From Irineochytrium annulatum (Eukaryota; Chytridiomycota; Chytridiomycetes; Chytridiales; Chytridiaceae), in contig JADGJL010000027.1 in NCBI GenBank assembly GCA_027600665.1, forward strand, positions 1-64,000: 64,000 bases of DNA. Direction: 5' to 3'. The notes under the pieces were generated by a model, which did not search any database, was not told where the DNA came from, and saw only the letters and a program-made list of their open reading frames with translations. The translations under genes and the position numbers were made by a program. Shown here one piece after another: positions 40,310-50,081 of the stretch. Each line of letters starts with the position of its first letter. Within the stretch, counting starts at the first letter, position 1.

Positions 40310-42817
40310 ATGATGGAAAAGTGGAATGTCATTCAATTTCCGGGAATGAAAGCAGGTAAAGGTGGTACGGAAGCTCGGGAGGAGTTGTCTGTACGTCTGA
40401 AACATTGGCTTGGCTCCCGCAAGGCTGTCCAAATGGTGGCTTCCCGCAAATGGGTACTGCTGCTTACGTTTATGGGATTTCTACTCGGAAAGGCGATGAT
40501 CCTGAATGAGTTATCTCCCTTTGCCATTGCGTACTTCGCCGTAATTGCTTTCATGCGCAGGGATTACATCATTCCGGTAGGCGCCGCTCTACTCGCAGGT
40601 AGTCTCTTTGCATCGTTTCCCGTACCACTCATTGTTGCATCAGAGATCGCCATCTTTTATCTGCTCTTCCGCGGTCTGGAGTCATATGATCGTGCTGAAT
40701 TATCTTATGCGCCGACGATGGTGTTTACCACTACATTTATGGTCAAATTATTCGCGGTTGTGATCGGGCCATCCTTCAGCTGGTACGCTATGCTGATGCT
40801 CACGATGGATTCGGTACTAAGCTTTGTGCTTACCCTTGTTTTCATACAAGCCATACCGATCTTCACCTACCGCAAAAAAAAGTTCAGCCTAAAGAACGAA
40901 GAGATCCTCTGCCTGATTATATTGCTCGCTTCCGTTATGACGGGAGCCGTGGGGTGGACCATTCAATCCTTATCCGTCGAGCATATGCTCTCCCGTTATC
41001 TCATATTAATCTTTGCGCTGGTGGGCGGAGCCCCCCTCGGAGCCTCAGTTGGGGTCATTACCGGCTTGATTCTGAGTCTGGCTGACATGTCAGCGGTGTA
41101 TCAGATGAGCCTGCTTGCTTTTGCCGGGATGCTGGCAGGGATGCTTCGAGAGGGTAAACGTGCGGGGGTTGCACTGGGCATGCTGCTGGGTTCGTCCATT
41201 CTATCCATCTACTTGGGTGGGCCAGGTGATGTGATGAATTCATTATGGGAGACATGTGCGGCTATCGTTCTGTTTATGTTGACACCTAAGAGCTTGATGA
41301 CGGCGATATCGAAATATGTACCAGGTACGCAGGACCATACCAAATCCCAGCATGAGTATGCCAAGCGGATTAGGGATATCACAGCAGAACGGGTCACTCG
41401 CTTCTCGCAGGTATTCCGTCAATTGTCACGCAGCTTTGATCAGATGTCCGGTGCGGGCGAGCCAGTACAGAAAGAAGGTGGAATGGATCATTTCATGAAT
41501 GCGGTTGCCGAGGGCACATGTGCAAGCTGCTTCAAGCGTACGCAATGTTGGGATGCCAAGTTTATTCAGACCTATAAATACATGACCGATGTGATGAGTA
41601 CCATTGAAGGGAACCCGGAGATTTCAGGTAAGCAGATTCCAGTGGAATGGAACAGGGTGTGTTCCAAGCCGGAAGAGGTACTTGAAGTCATGCGTGCCCA
41701 ATACGGGCTGCATCAGCATAACATGCAGTGGAAACGCCAGATTATTGATAGCCGGCAGCTAGTTGCAGAGCAATTGTCCGGTGTATCTCAGGTCATGGAG
41801 GACCTGGCCAAAGAAATTCAGCGGGAAAGTGAGGAGATGGTGCAACAGGAGGAACAGATTCGGGATGCACTGGAGTCACTGGGCCTGTCCATTCACTCGA
41901 TTGAGATCATCAATCTGGAAGCGGGCAATGTGGAAATTGAGATAGTACATGCATATACACGGGGATTCGACGAGTGCCGGAAAATGATCGCTCCGCTGAT
42001 CTCGGATGTACTGGACGAACATATCGCCGTCTTGCATGAGACGATGACCGACCCTCGTCAGGGACTGGCGACTGTTACGTTTGGTTCAGCCAAAACGTTC
42101 GAGGTAACCACCGGTGTTGCTGCTGCTGCCAAAGGGGGAGATGTGATGTCAGGCGACAGCTTTAGCACGGTTGAGTTAGGAAACGGTACATTCGCGGTTG
42201 CGCTCAGTGATGGAATGGGCAATGGGGAACGGGCTCGCATGGAGAGCAGCGCGGCGCTGAACATACTGGAGCAGTTGTTACAGTCCGGCATGGACGAGAA
42301 ACTGGCAATCAAATCCGTGAACTCCGTTCTGATGCTGCGCTCCCCTGAAGAGATGTATGCCACAGTCGATATGGCGCTGATTGATGAATATACGGCAGAG
42401 ACAACGTTTATGAAAATCGGTTCAACGCCAAGCTTTATCAAACGTGGACAGGAGGTTATTCAAGTTTCAGCCAGCAATTTGCCAATCGGTATTATTAAAG
42501 ATATTGAAGTGGATTTGGTGACGGTACAGCTACAACCAGGTGATATCCTCATTATGATGACGGATGGCATCTATGATGCACCGGGGTATGCTGTGAACAA
42601 AGAGCTATGGATGAAACGACTCATTCAAGAGATTGATACAGACGATCCACAAGATTTGGCCGATTGCCTGCTTGAAAGTGTCATAAGATATCAGCAGCAT
42701 GAAATTCTGGATGATATGACCGTCGTTGTTGGAAAAGTAGAGCATTTCCGTCCTGAATGGGCCACACTGCGTGTGCCCGGCATTAATCGGATGGAGCGAC
42801 CACGAACCGTCAGCTAA
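40310..42817 (+). CDS. spoIIE: Stage II sporulation protein E (serine phosphatase)
   Basis: Membrane phosphatase at the polar septum that dephosphorylates SpoIIAA and so activates sigma-F in the forespore. About ten membrane segments span residues 40-330, followed by a central FtsZ-interacting region and a PP2C domain from about residue 600 with GDSFSTVELG, ALSDGMGNGERARMES and MMTDGIYDA metal-site motifs. About 835 residues. ATG at 40310 or 40313 behind ATGGGGTG; a TTG at 40304 is also in frame. It is followed by yabS and yabT, as in B. subtilis. Confidence 0.96.
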   Translation: MMEKWNVIQFPGMKAGKGGTEAREELSVRLKHWLGSRKAVQMVASRKWVLLLTFMGFLLGKAMILNELSPFAIAYFAVIAFMRRDYIIPVGAALLAGSLFASFPVPLIVASEIAIFYLLFRGLESYDRAELSYAPTMVFTTTFMVKLFAVVIGPSFSWYAMLMLTMDSVLSFVLTLVFIQAIPIFTYRKKKFSLKNEEILCLIILLASVMTGAVGWTIQSLSVEHMLSRYLILIFALVGGAPLGASVGVITGLILSLADMSAVYQMSLLAFAGMLAGMLREGKRAGVALGMLLGSSILSIYLGGPGDVMNSLWETCAAIVLFMLTPKSLMTAISKYVPGTQDHTKSQHEYAKRIRDITAERVTRFSQVFRQLSRSFDQMSGAGEPVQKEGGMDHFMNAVAEGTCASCFKRTQCWDAKFIQTYKYMTDVMSTIEGNPEISGKQIPVEWNRVCSKPEEVLEVMRAQYGLHQHNMQWKRQIIDSRQLVAEQLSGVSQVMEDLAKEIQRESEEMVQQEEQIRDALESLGLSIHSIEIINLEAGNVEIEIVHAYTRGFDECRKMIAPLISDVLDEHIAVLHETMTDPRQGLATVTFGSAKTFEVTTGVAAAAKGGDVMSGDSFSTVELGNGTFAVALSDGMGNGERARMESSAALNILEQLLQSGMDEKLAIKSVNSVLMLRSPEEMYATVDMALIDEYTAETTFMKIGSTPSFIKRGQEVIQVSASNLPIGIIKDIEVDLVTVQLQPGDILIMMTDGIYDAPGYAVNKELWMKRLIQEIDTDDPQDLADCLLESVIRYQQHEILDDMTVVVGKVEHFRPEWATLRVPGINRMERPRTVS

Positions 42818-42902
42818 TTGCATATTCTTCTGTTTGAAGTCTCTTCAATCTGGCAATGCTAGTCATAGAGTTGGAGAGTAACGAATAACGGAGGGATATC
42901 GG

Positions 42903-43655
42903 ATGAAGCAAATCTTATTGATCACCGACGGTTGTTCCAATGTAGGACCAAGTCCGGTGCTGGCAGCGGCCGAAGCACAGGAAGAGGGCATTACGGTTAA
43001 TGTAGTTGGCGTGATTGATTATGGAACCATTGGTGAGTTGGGCAGTCGGGAGATTGAGGATATTGCCAGAGCCGGAGGTGGAATCAGCCAAATCGTAGGT
43101 ACACGGCAGCTTGCCCATACCATGCAGATGATGACAAGGAAAACGGTGGTTCAGACTATTCAGCAGGCGGTTAATAGAGAGTTAACACAAATTTTGGGGG
43201 AGAAGGAGCCCAAAACGGTAACCGATCTGGAGCCTGCACAACGTGCCCGGGTCGTGGAAGTGATGGATGACATGGCTGAAACTACAGCCTTACAGGTGAT
43301 ATTGCTAATAGACGTCAGTGCCAGCATGAAGCCCAAACTGGCAGCGGTTGAAGAGGGCATTCGCGATTTAATGTTGAGTTTGCAGGCGCGTGTAGGTCAG
43401 AGCAAGCTTTCCGTATTTCATTTCCCGGGACGACATAGTGGAGAAGATGCGGTAATGGATATTGACTGGACAACGGATCCAGGCCGTGTTCGGTCCCTGT
43501 ATGGAAGGTTGCAGATGAAGGGCGCAACACCGACAGGTCCTGCAATTCAGAAGGTGATTGATTTTTACCGTTATGGTACACTGGAGGAACAGCAGGAAAT
43601 AGAAGGGAACTATCGCATTGAAAGAGAAGGGATGCTCGGTGACAACGTTGTCTGA
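42903..43655 (+). CDS. yabS: YabS: VWA-domain protein
   Basis: A 250-residue protein with von Willebrand factor A features. The first part starts MKQILLITDGCSNVGPSPV. A metal-binding DVSAS motif (LLIDVSASMKP) lies near residue 140, with GATPTGPAI downstream near residue 204. It is found with spoIIE and the kinase gene yabT in many spore formers; role unknown, perhaps as a partner of the kinase. ATG behind AACGGAGGGATATCGG. It overlaps yabT. Confidence 0.88.
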   Translation: MKQILLITDGCSNVGPSPVLAAAEAQEEGITVNVVGVIDYGTIGELGSREIEDIARAGGGISQIVGTRQLAHTMQMMTRKTVVQTIQQAVNRELTQILGEKEPKTVTDLEPAQRARVVEVMDDMAETTALQVILLIDVSASMKPKLAAVEEGIRDLMLSLQARVGQSKLSVFHFPGRHSGEDAVMDIDWTTDPGRVRSLYGRLQMKGATPTGPAIQKVIDFYRYGTLEEQQEIEGNYRIEREGMLGDNVV

Positions 43656-44586
43656 CGCCTCTTTCCCGCCAGGAACAGTGGTTACAGGGAAATGGAATCG
43701 CAGTCGTTACACGATTCGGAAGCTACTGGGCAAAGGAGCCAATGGCATCGTTTTTCTTGTCCAACGGGGTGAAAATGGCAAACACTACGCGCTAAAAATG
43801 GGATTTGATCCGGTAGATCTACAATCGGAAGTCAATGTGCTCAAATCTTTTCAACTACAGCGTAATCATGAAGCCCTTCGGCAGAGCGGCATTCCTTCCT
43901 ATCTTAAAGATGTGGATGATTATGCCGTTCGTGGCCGGGATATTCCCTTTTATGTGATGCGTTACGTTAGAGGTGAGGCTCTTCATCACTTCATTCGGCG
44001 TCAGGGGACAGACTGGACACTTCTGGTGGGACTTAGGCTCTTGCAGAAGTTGGCACAATTGCATCAGGCAGGATGGGTGTTTGGTGATCTCAAACCTCAG
44101 AATGTGCTGGTATCCGATTATGGGCAGGTAGAACTGATCGACTATGGCGGAGTTACGTCTATTGGTCGAAGCGTCAAGCAGTTCACCGAATGGTATGATC
44201 GGGGCTTCTGGAATGCAGGCAGCCGTACAGCCGATGGTACCTATGATGTGTTTGCATTTGCATTATTGTTGATTCATGTACTTGAAGCAGACGCGCTCAA
44301 GGCACTGGCAGCAGAAGGATTACCACAACTGCGAAGTGTGAATCAGCTCGTAGCGCTGGTGGAGCGCAGTGAACGACTGGGTCCTTTTCGCAATTGGACG
44401 ATTCAGGCACTACGAGGTCAGTTTCGTGATGCAGGTCATGCGGCACAAGCGTGGAAGGAAATGATGGCTCGTCCCACGCCTCTACGCCGTCGTTCCAAAA
44501 GTACAACACCGCGCTGGCTTAAGAACGCATTCGCTGTATCTGTGATATTACTTATTGGAGTGCTCATCTATGCACTGCGTTTCTGA
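43639..44586 (+). CDS. yabT: YabT: membrane-anchored serine/threonine kinase
   Basis: A eukaryote-type kinase which in B. subtilis sits at the sporulation septum and is activated by DNA to phosphorylate RecA. Gly-rich loop LLGKGANGIVF (about residue 29), YALKM lysine, catalytic GDLKPQN and a DYGG in place of the usual DFG. A single C-terminal membrane span (SVILLIGVLIYAL) follows a basic stretch, RRRSKSTTPRW, possibly DNA-binding. The start is uncertain: GTG at 43639 behind GAAGGG, or TTG at 43618, both inside the end of yabS. About 315 residues. Confidence 0.88.
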   Translation: MTTLSDASFPPGTVVTGKWNRSRYTIRKLLGKGANGIVFLVQRGENGKHYALKMGFDPVDLQSEVNVLKSFQLQRNHEALRQSGIPSYLKDVDDYAVRGRDIPFYVMRYVRGEALHHFIRRQGTDWTLLVGLRLLQKLAQLHQAGWVFGDLKPQNVLVSDYGQVELIDYGGVTSIGRSVKQFTEWYDRGFWNAGSRTADGTYDVFAFALLLIHVLEADALKALAAEGLPQLRSVNQLVALVERSERLGPFRNWTIQALRGQFRDAGHAAQAWKEMMARPTPLRRRSKSTTPRWLKNAFAVSVILLIGVLIYALRF

Positions 44587-44630
44587 TCTGTGAGAGTGCA
44601 TATACATAACGCAAGGAATGAGGAACAGGT

Positions 44631-46070
44631 ATGGAGGCTTTACGCTGGAACATGCTGGTGAAGAACGTGCTGGATGCAGCGGAAGAGCATCAGTTATGGG
44701 TTCCCGGGGATCGGATTGTCGTCGCAGTATCGGGCGGGCCGGACTCGGTGGCTTTTTTGCATATCATGCACGAGATCAGCAAGCGGCATGTCCCGCTTGA
44801 ATTGATCTGTGCGCATGTGCATCATGGTTTCCGTCCCGAATCGGATGATGAAGCCGAAAAAATGATGGAACTGGCACAGCAGCTTGGCATTGCATTTGAA
44901 TGGACCAAGGCCGATATTCCTTCATATATGGAGCTGACGGGTCAAGGACCACAGGAGGCTGCCCGCAACAAGCGGTATGCTTTTCTACATGAAGTAGCTA
45001 CCAAGTATAATGCCGCAAGCATCGCTTTGGCACATCATGCGGATGATCAGGCGGAGACAGTCATGCTTCATTTGCTTCGTGGAACCGGCTTGTCGGGACT
45101 CTCGGGAATGAAGTTTAAAAGGCGAGAAAAAAATGTGGAACTTATTCGTCCATGCCTTCGTATAAACAAGACAGACCTTGTAGAAGCTTGTAATACCCAG
45201 GGTTTTATGTATTTTAATGATGAAAGCAACACCCTGCGTAAATATCGGCGTAATGCCATTCGCTTGGATGTGCTTCCTTTTTTGGGGCAGTATAATGGAC
45301 AACTCACGCCGTCATTGAATCGGCTTGCCGAAATTGTGGGTGATGAAGACGATTTCATGGAGCAGAGTGCATATGACACATACAGGTGTCTAGTGCAGGT
45401 GAACGGCGGAAGGCAAACCTTTGAGGTGCCTTCCTTCTTGAAGTTACATGTCGCTTTACAACGAAGGTTGATTAAACTAATATTGAATTATCTGCCTTTG
45501 GACAGTGATTTTGTCGACTTTACCCGTATAGAAACCATTCGACACAAGGTCATGGAGACCCATGTGACGACCTGGAGCCTGGATATAGGACAGACACTCG
45601 CCTGCACTCGGGAGTATAATCTGATTTCTTTCGGCATACGGACGGACGTACAGGATCAATCTTACGAGTATCGTCTTGCGCAATGGAGTGGAACTTATGA
45701 GCTTTCACTCACCCCAATTAATCGATATATTCGGTTGATGACGGTGAGTCCCGAGGACTATCATGTACCGGAATCGGCGGATCAAGCCGCGTTTGATGCG
45801 GATCAACTGCTTATGCCGCTGGTTGTGCGTTCACGGTTACCTGGAGATACCATGAAAGTAATGGGATTAAACGGAAGCAAAAAGGTGAAAAATATTTTCA
45901 TCGATGAGAAAATCCCCCCATCTGTCCGTCCACGTATTCCTGTGGTATGTGATGGAGCAGGTCATATCATCTGGTTACCGGGTGTTCGACGGTCCAGTGT
46001 GGCTCCTGTCAGGGAGGGCACTTCCGCAATCCTGTACATGACTGTAGGCGATTCAGCGATTCAGGGGTAG
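44631..46070 (+). CDS. tilS: tRNA(Ile) lysidine synthetase
   Basis: Converts C34 of tRNA(Ile2) to lysidine so that it reads AUA. The PP-loop VAVSGGPDSVAFLH lies near residues 31-44, and HVHHGFRPESDDEA, ARNKRYAFL and LAHHADDQAET downstream are typical. The C-terminal tilS domain has VRSRLPGDTMKVMG and GSKKVKNIFIDEKIP. 479 residues. ATG follows AAGGAATGAGGAACAGGT. The tilS-hprT-ftsH order is conserved. Confidence 0.95.
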   Translation: MEALRWNMLVKNVLDAAEEHQLWVPGDRIVVAVSGGPDSVAFLHIMHEISKRHVPLELICAHVHHGFRPESDDEAEKMMELAQQLGIAFEWTKADIPSYMELTGQGPQEAARNKRYAFLHEVATKYNAASIALAHHADDQAETVMLHLLRGTGLSGLSGMKFKRREKNVELIRPCLRINKTDLVEACNTQGFMYFNDESNTLRKYRRNAIRLDVLPFLGQYNGQLTPSLNRLAEIVGDEDDFMEQSAYDTYRCLVQVNGGRQTFEVPSFLKLHVALQRRLIKLILNYLPLDSDFVDFTRIETIRHKVMETHVTTWSLDIGQTLACTREYNLISFGIRTDVQDQSYEYRLAQWSGTYELSLTPINRYIRLMTVSPEDYHVPESADQAAFDADQLLMPLVVRSRLPGDTMKVMGLNGSKKVKNIFIDEKIPPSVRPRIPVVCDGAGHIIWLPGVRRSSVAPVREGTSAILYMTVGDSAIQG

Positions 46071-46122
46071 TGGTTATGGTTCAGGTAAGGCTTTCATAGT
46101 ATAACTTAGGAGGTTCGCACAG

Positions 46123-46662
46123 TTGCAGAACGACATTCAAGAAGTATTGATCAGTGAAGAAGAAATTCAGAGTAAAGTCAAGGAATTAGGTGCAACACTA
46201 AGTGCCGAATATGCAAACCGCAATCCTTTGGTCATTTGTGTGCTCAAGGGTGCGTTTATATTTATGGCTGATTTGGTTAAAAACATAACGGTACCTGTTG
46301 AAATGGATTTTATGGCGGTATCCAGTTACGGCGCTTCCACCAAGTCATCAGGTGTTGTCAAAATCATTAAGGATCTGGATGTGTCCGTTGAAGGACGGGA
46401 AGTTTTGATTGTCGAAGATATTATCGACAGCGGACTTACACTCAGCTATCTGATTGAACTGTTAGAAAACCGCGGTGCCGAATCGGTGCGTGTGGTTACG
46501 CTGTTCGACAAGCCTTCAGGCCGTAAAGTTGAGTTGGAAGCTCATTACACAGGCTTTGACATTCCTGACGCGTTCATCGTTGGTTACGGTTTGGATTTTG
46601 CGGAGAAGTACCGGAACCTGCCCTATATTGGGATTTTGAAGCCGGAAGTCTATAGTAGCTAA
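46123..46662 (+). CDS. hprT: Hypoxanthine-guanine phosphoribosyltransferase
   Basis: Salvages hypoxanthine and guanine to IMP and GMP with PRPP. The PRPP motif [14 protein letters not shown] lies near residues 94-107 and [14 protein letters not shown] near residue 42. 179 residues, TTG start behind TTAGGAGG. Between it and ftsH an inverted GCCCGAC ... GTCGGGC brackets about 50 bases, perhaps a weak structure. Confidence 0.95.
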   Translation: MQNDIQEVLISEEEIQSKVKELGATLSAEYANRNPLVICVLKGAFIFMADLVKNITVPVEMDFMAVSSYGASTKSSGVVKIIKDLDVSVEGREVLIVEDIIDSGLTLSYLIELLENRGAESVRVVTLFDKPSGRKVELEAHYTGFDIPDAFIVGYGLDFAEKYRNLPYIGILKPEVYSS

Positions 46663-46762
46663 TATCCTGCCCGACCCAAGCCTTGAGCTGTTCTTGGCTT
46701 CTGTTGAGAAGCCATGTCGGGCTATGTTAAAATAATTAAAGTGTCTCGAGAGGAGGTAGGGG

Positions 46763-48808
46763 ATGAATCGGTTCATCCGGAATTCTGGTTTTTATTTGAT
46801 TCTTTTTTTAGTTGTGGTGGGGATAGTCCAGTTCGTCAGCAATGGCGGCGAAGCCACCGATAATCCTAGATATGATCAGTTGCGTGCAGCGATCAAAGCC
46901 AACAATGTCTCTGAATTGACGGTTCAATTCAACGGTCAAACGTATCTCGTGACCGGTCAATACAAGAAGGCACCAGATGGCGCCAAATCAGAAAATTTCT
47001 CAACGTATATTCCTCCTACGGATGAGGCAATTAGTGAGCTTGTAGCTGCAAGTGAAACTAACAATTTCCAATATCATCAGGAGCCAATGAAAGGTGACAG
47101 CATCTGGTTGACGTTGCTGACTTCCTTTATCCCTTTGATCATTATGTTCCTGCTGTTCTTCTTCCTGTTTAATCAGGCTCAAGGCGGCGGCGGTAAAGTA
47201 ATGAACTTTGGTAAAAGCCGTGCTCGTCTCTATAACGAAGAGAAGAAGCGGGTTACATTTGAAGATGTTGCGGGTGCTGACGAAGAGAAACAGGAGCTTG
47301 TTGAGGTTGTAGACTTCCTCAAGGACCCTCGTAAATTCGCAGCAGTAGGTGCACGGATTCCTAAGGGCGTATTGCTCGTAGGTCCTCCAGGTACAGGTAA
47401 AACGTTGCTCGCTCGTGCGGTAGCCGGTGAAGCGGGTGTACCATTCTTCAGTATTTCAGGTTCCGACTTCGTGGAAATGTTTGTCGGTGTCGGTGCATCA
47501 CGTGTACGTGATTTGTTTGAAAATGCAAAGAAAAATGCGCCATGTATCATCTTTATCGATGAGATTGATGCTGTAGGACGTCAGCGTGGTGCTGGTCTTG
47601 GTGGTGGTCACGATGAGCGTGAGCAAACACTTAACCAGTTGCTCGTTGAAATGGACGGTTTCGGAGCTAACGAAGGTATTATCATCGTAGCTGCAACGAA
47701 CCGTGCAGATATTTTGGACCCTGCCTTGCTGCGTCCAGGACGTTTTGACCGTCAAATTACGGTTGACCGCCCTGATGTAAAAGGTCGTGAAGCTGTCTTG
47801 AAAGTACATTCCCGTAATAAACCACTGACTAAAGACGTGAAGATGGATATTATCGCAAAACGTACAACAGGTTTCTCTGGTGCAGATTTGGAGAATCTCT
47901 TGAACGAAGCGGCATTGCTAGCAGCACGTCGTAATCGTAAAGATATTTCCATGAAAGAAGTTGACGAAGCGATTGACCGTGTCATCGTTGGTACGGAGAA
48001 GAAAAGCCGTGTCATCAGTGATCGTGAGAAACGAATCGTTGCTTATCACGAAGCAGGCCATACCATTGTAGGATACTTCCTGGAACATGCTGATATGGTA
48101 CATAAAGTGACCATTATCCCGCGCGGACGTGCGGGTGGATATGTAATCATGTTGCCAAAAGAAGACCGTATGCTGGTTACCAAGCAGGAACTGTTGGATA
48201 AAGTAACCGGACTTCTCGGAGGTCGTGTAGCTGAAGAATTGTTCATCGGAGAGATTGGTACTGGTGCATACAGTGACTTCCAGCAAGCGACAGGTATTGT
48301 TCGCAGCATGGTTATGGAATACGGAATGAGTGAGAAATTGGGACCTATGCAATTCGGAAGTTCACAAGGACAGGTATTCCTTGGTCGGGATATCGGTCAT
48401 GAACAGAATTACTCGGATTCCATTGCGTATGAGATTGATCAGGAAATGCAACGCTTTATCAATGAATGTTATGAGAAATGTAAGGACTTGCTTGTTAAAC
48501 ATTCAAAAGAGATGCATCTGATCGCTCAAACTTTGCTTGAGGTAGAGACTTTGGAAATGGATCAGATCAAGCAATTGATCGAAACAGGTTCCTTAACTCC
48601 AAAAGCAGAGAACGACAATGATGGTGAAGGCACACCAACTGAAGGCGGAGAGCCAATCATCGACAACATCGGTGATGTGCGTGTCCGTATTCAAGGTAAA
48701 GATGAAACGCCTGAGCCACCAGCAGGAGATATTCCAAACGAGTCTCCGAATCTGGAAAAAGGTAATAACAATAACCCGGATGATGGCGGAACGAAGCCAA
48801 CGTCTTAA
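46763..48808 (+). CDS. ftsH: ATP-dependent zinc metalloprotease FtsH
   Basis: Membrane-bound AAA+ protease for quality control and regulated proteolysis, needed for sporulation initiation in B. subtilis. Two N-terminal membrane segments (about residues 8-26 and 112-133) flank an outside domain. Walker [10 protein letters not shown] (about residue 208), Walker [12 protein letters not shown] (about residue 261), pore motif MFVGVGASR, and zinc site HEAGH near residue 428. 681 residues with an acidic Pro/Gly/Asn tail. ATG follows GAGAGGAGGTAGGGG. Confidence 0.97.
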   Translation: MNRFIRNSGFYLILFLVVVGIVQFVSNGGEATDNPRYDQLRAAIKANNVSELTVQFNGQTYLVTGQYKKAPDGAKSENFSTYIPPTDEAISELVAASETNNFQYHQEPMKGDSIWLTLLTSFIPLIIMFLLFFFLFNQAQGGGGKVMNFGKSRARLYNEEKKRVTFEDVAGADEEKQELVEVVDFLKDPRKFAAVGARIPKGVLLVGPPGTGKTLLARAVAGEAGVPFFSISGSDFVEMFVGVGASRVRDLFENAKKNAPCIIFIDEIDAVGRQRGAGLGGGHDEREQTLNQLLVEMDGFGANEGIIIVAATNRADILDPALLRPGRFDRQITVDRPDVKGREAVLKVHSRNKPLTKDVKMDIIAKRTTGFSGADLENLLNEAALLAARRNRKDISMKEVDEAIDRVIVGTEKKSRVISDREKRIVAYHEAGHTIVGYFLEHADMVHKVTIIPRGRAGGYVIMLPKEDRMLVTKQELLDKVTGLLGGRVAEELFIGEIGTGAYSDFQQATGIVRSMVMEYGMSEKLGPMQFGSSQGQVFLGRDIGHEQNYSDSIAYEIDQEMQRFINECYEKCKDLLVKHSKEMHLIAQTLLEVETLEMDQIKQLIETGSLTPKAENDNDGEGTPTEGGEPIIDNIGDVRVRIQGKDETPEPPAGDIPNESPNLEKGNNNNPDDGGTKPTS

Positions 48809-48846
48809 TGAATAATACATCTGGCTACGCCAGCAGGTGAAATCAG

Positions 48847-48871
48847 GAGAGCCCTTGGGCTCTCTTTTTTT
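48847..48871 (+). terminator. Intrinsic terminator of ftsH
   Basis: GAGAGCCC and GGGCTCTC with a minimal loop, followed by TTTTTT. Confidence 0.93.
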
Positions 48872-48974
48872 GTCCATTATTTTAAAAGGGGATAGATACA
48901 GATAAACGGGAGTTAGATGGCGAACCAGTTAGCAAACAGGTGGTTAAGGTGCTGTACCGGGCCTTTTTCATTTA

Positions 48975-49003
48975 TTGACAGAGTCGTGAACGTTGTGTAG
49001 ATT
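48975..49003 (+). promoter_or_regulatory. Sigma-A promoter of the nad operon
   Basis: TTGACA (48975-48980), 17-base spacer, TAGATT (48998-49003). The leader to nadA is about 100 bases and shows no recognisable riboswitch. Confidence 0.72.
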
Positions 49004-49107
49004 AGTTGTTAAACCGCTTGTGATTCGTTTCTCAAGCGACATTAACGACTTAGGATGGCCCTACGAAACAGCGTATGACGCTGTCCCGATAAAGGAGAGG
49101 ATCACAG

Positions 49108-50046
49108 GTGGAAGCTCTGGCTTTAGAGCGCAAGGCTGAGATGAACCGCGAGCTGCGTGAGCGGCTGATGGAATTGAAGAAGGAACGGAATGCCATTATT
49201 CTTGCCCATTATTATCAACGTGACGAGGTACAGGAGGTTGCTGACTTCCGTGGAGATTCGTTTTTGTTAGCCCAGAAGGCAGCACAAACCGATGCCGATG
49301 TAATTGTTTTCTGTGGTGTTCATTTTATGGGTGAAAGCGCTAAAATTCTGGCGCCGAACAAAACAGTTATTATTCCGGATGAACGTGCGGGCTGCCCGAT
49401 GGCAGATATGGTGAACGTGGATGGACTACGCAAATTGAAAGCACAACACCCTAACGCCAAGGTGGTTACTTATATCAATTCCTCGGCTGAGATTAAGGCT
49501 GAGACTGACATCTGTTGTACTTCAGCGAATGCAGTTCGGGTTATTCAATCGGTGGATTCCGACGAGATTATCTGGGTACCTGATAAAAACCTGGGACATT
49601 ACGTGCAGCAGCATACAGACAAAAAAATGATTATCTGGGAAGGTTACTGCAACACGCATGATATGCTCACAGTCAAGGATGTGGTGGAGATGAGAGCTAA
49701 GCATCCAAATGCAGAGTTTGTTGTTCATCCAGAGTGTCGCCCTGAAGTTGTGGAAATGGGTGATTTTGTGGGCAGCACAACAGCTATTCTGGAGTATTGC
49801 AAAAATTCATCAGCGAAGGAATTTATCGTAGGTACCGAAGATGGCACAGGATATCAGCTTCGTCTGGACAGTCCGGATAAACAGTTCCACTTTGCTACCA
49901 AGTTCCTCGTATGTCCCAATATGAAGGTGAACAACTTGAAGAAACTGGTGAAATGCCTGGAAACGATGAAGCCGCAGATCTACGTGCCACCGGCTGTTGC
50001 CGACAAAGCCAGAGAATCACTAGAGCGCATGTTGTTGGTAAAATAG
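49108..50046 (+). CDS. nadA: Quinolinate synthase A
   Basis: [4Fe-4S] enzyme that condenses iminoaspartate with dihydroxyacetone phosphate to quinolinate. Motifs: LAHYYQRDEVQEVADFRGDS (about residues 32-51), cysteines for the cluster in AGCPMADM, HPECRPEVVE and LVCPNMK, and GTEDGTGYQL. 312 residues, GTG start behind AAAGGAGAGGATCACAG. First gene of a de novo NAD operon nadA-nadB-nadC. Confidence 0.95.
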   Translation: MEALALERKAEMNRELRERLMELKKERNAIILAHYYQRDEVQEVADFRGDSFLLAQKAAQTDADVIVFCGVHFMGESAKILAPNKTVIIPDERAGCPMADMVNVDGLRKLKAQHPNAKVVTYINSSAEIKAETDICCTSANAVRVIQSVDSDEIIWVPDKNLGHYVQQHTDKKMIIWEGYCNTHDMLTVKDVVEMRAKHPNAEFVVHPECRPEVVEMGDFVGSTTAILEYCKNSSAKEFIVGTEDGTGYQLRLDSPDKQFHFATKFLVCPNMKVNNLKKLVKCLETMKPQIYVPPAVADKARESLERMLLVK

Positions 50047-50081
50047 GATGCGCTACTCTTGCTCCAAGACAGGTGAATAAC

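Noticed and set aside
39430..40332. Long leftward open frame (about 300 codons) over yabR and the spoIIE promoter
   Set aside because: Much of it is antisense to yabR, whose Gly/Arg codons keep the opposite strand open. It has no ribosome binding site, and the rest covers a promoter region.
48875..49107. Riboswitch or T-box in the nadA leader
   Set aside because: The roughly 100-base leader lacks the conserved blocks of any class I know; only a promoter is supported.
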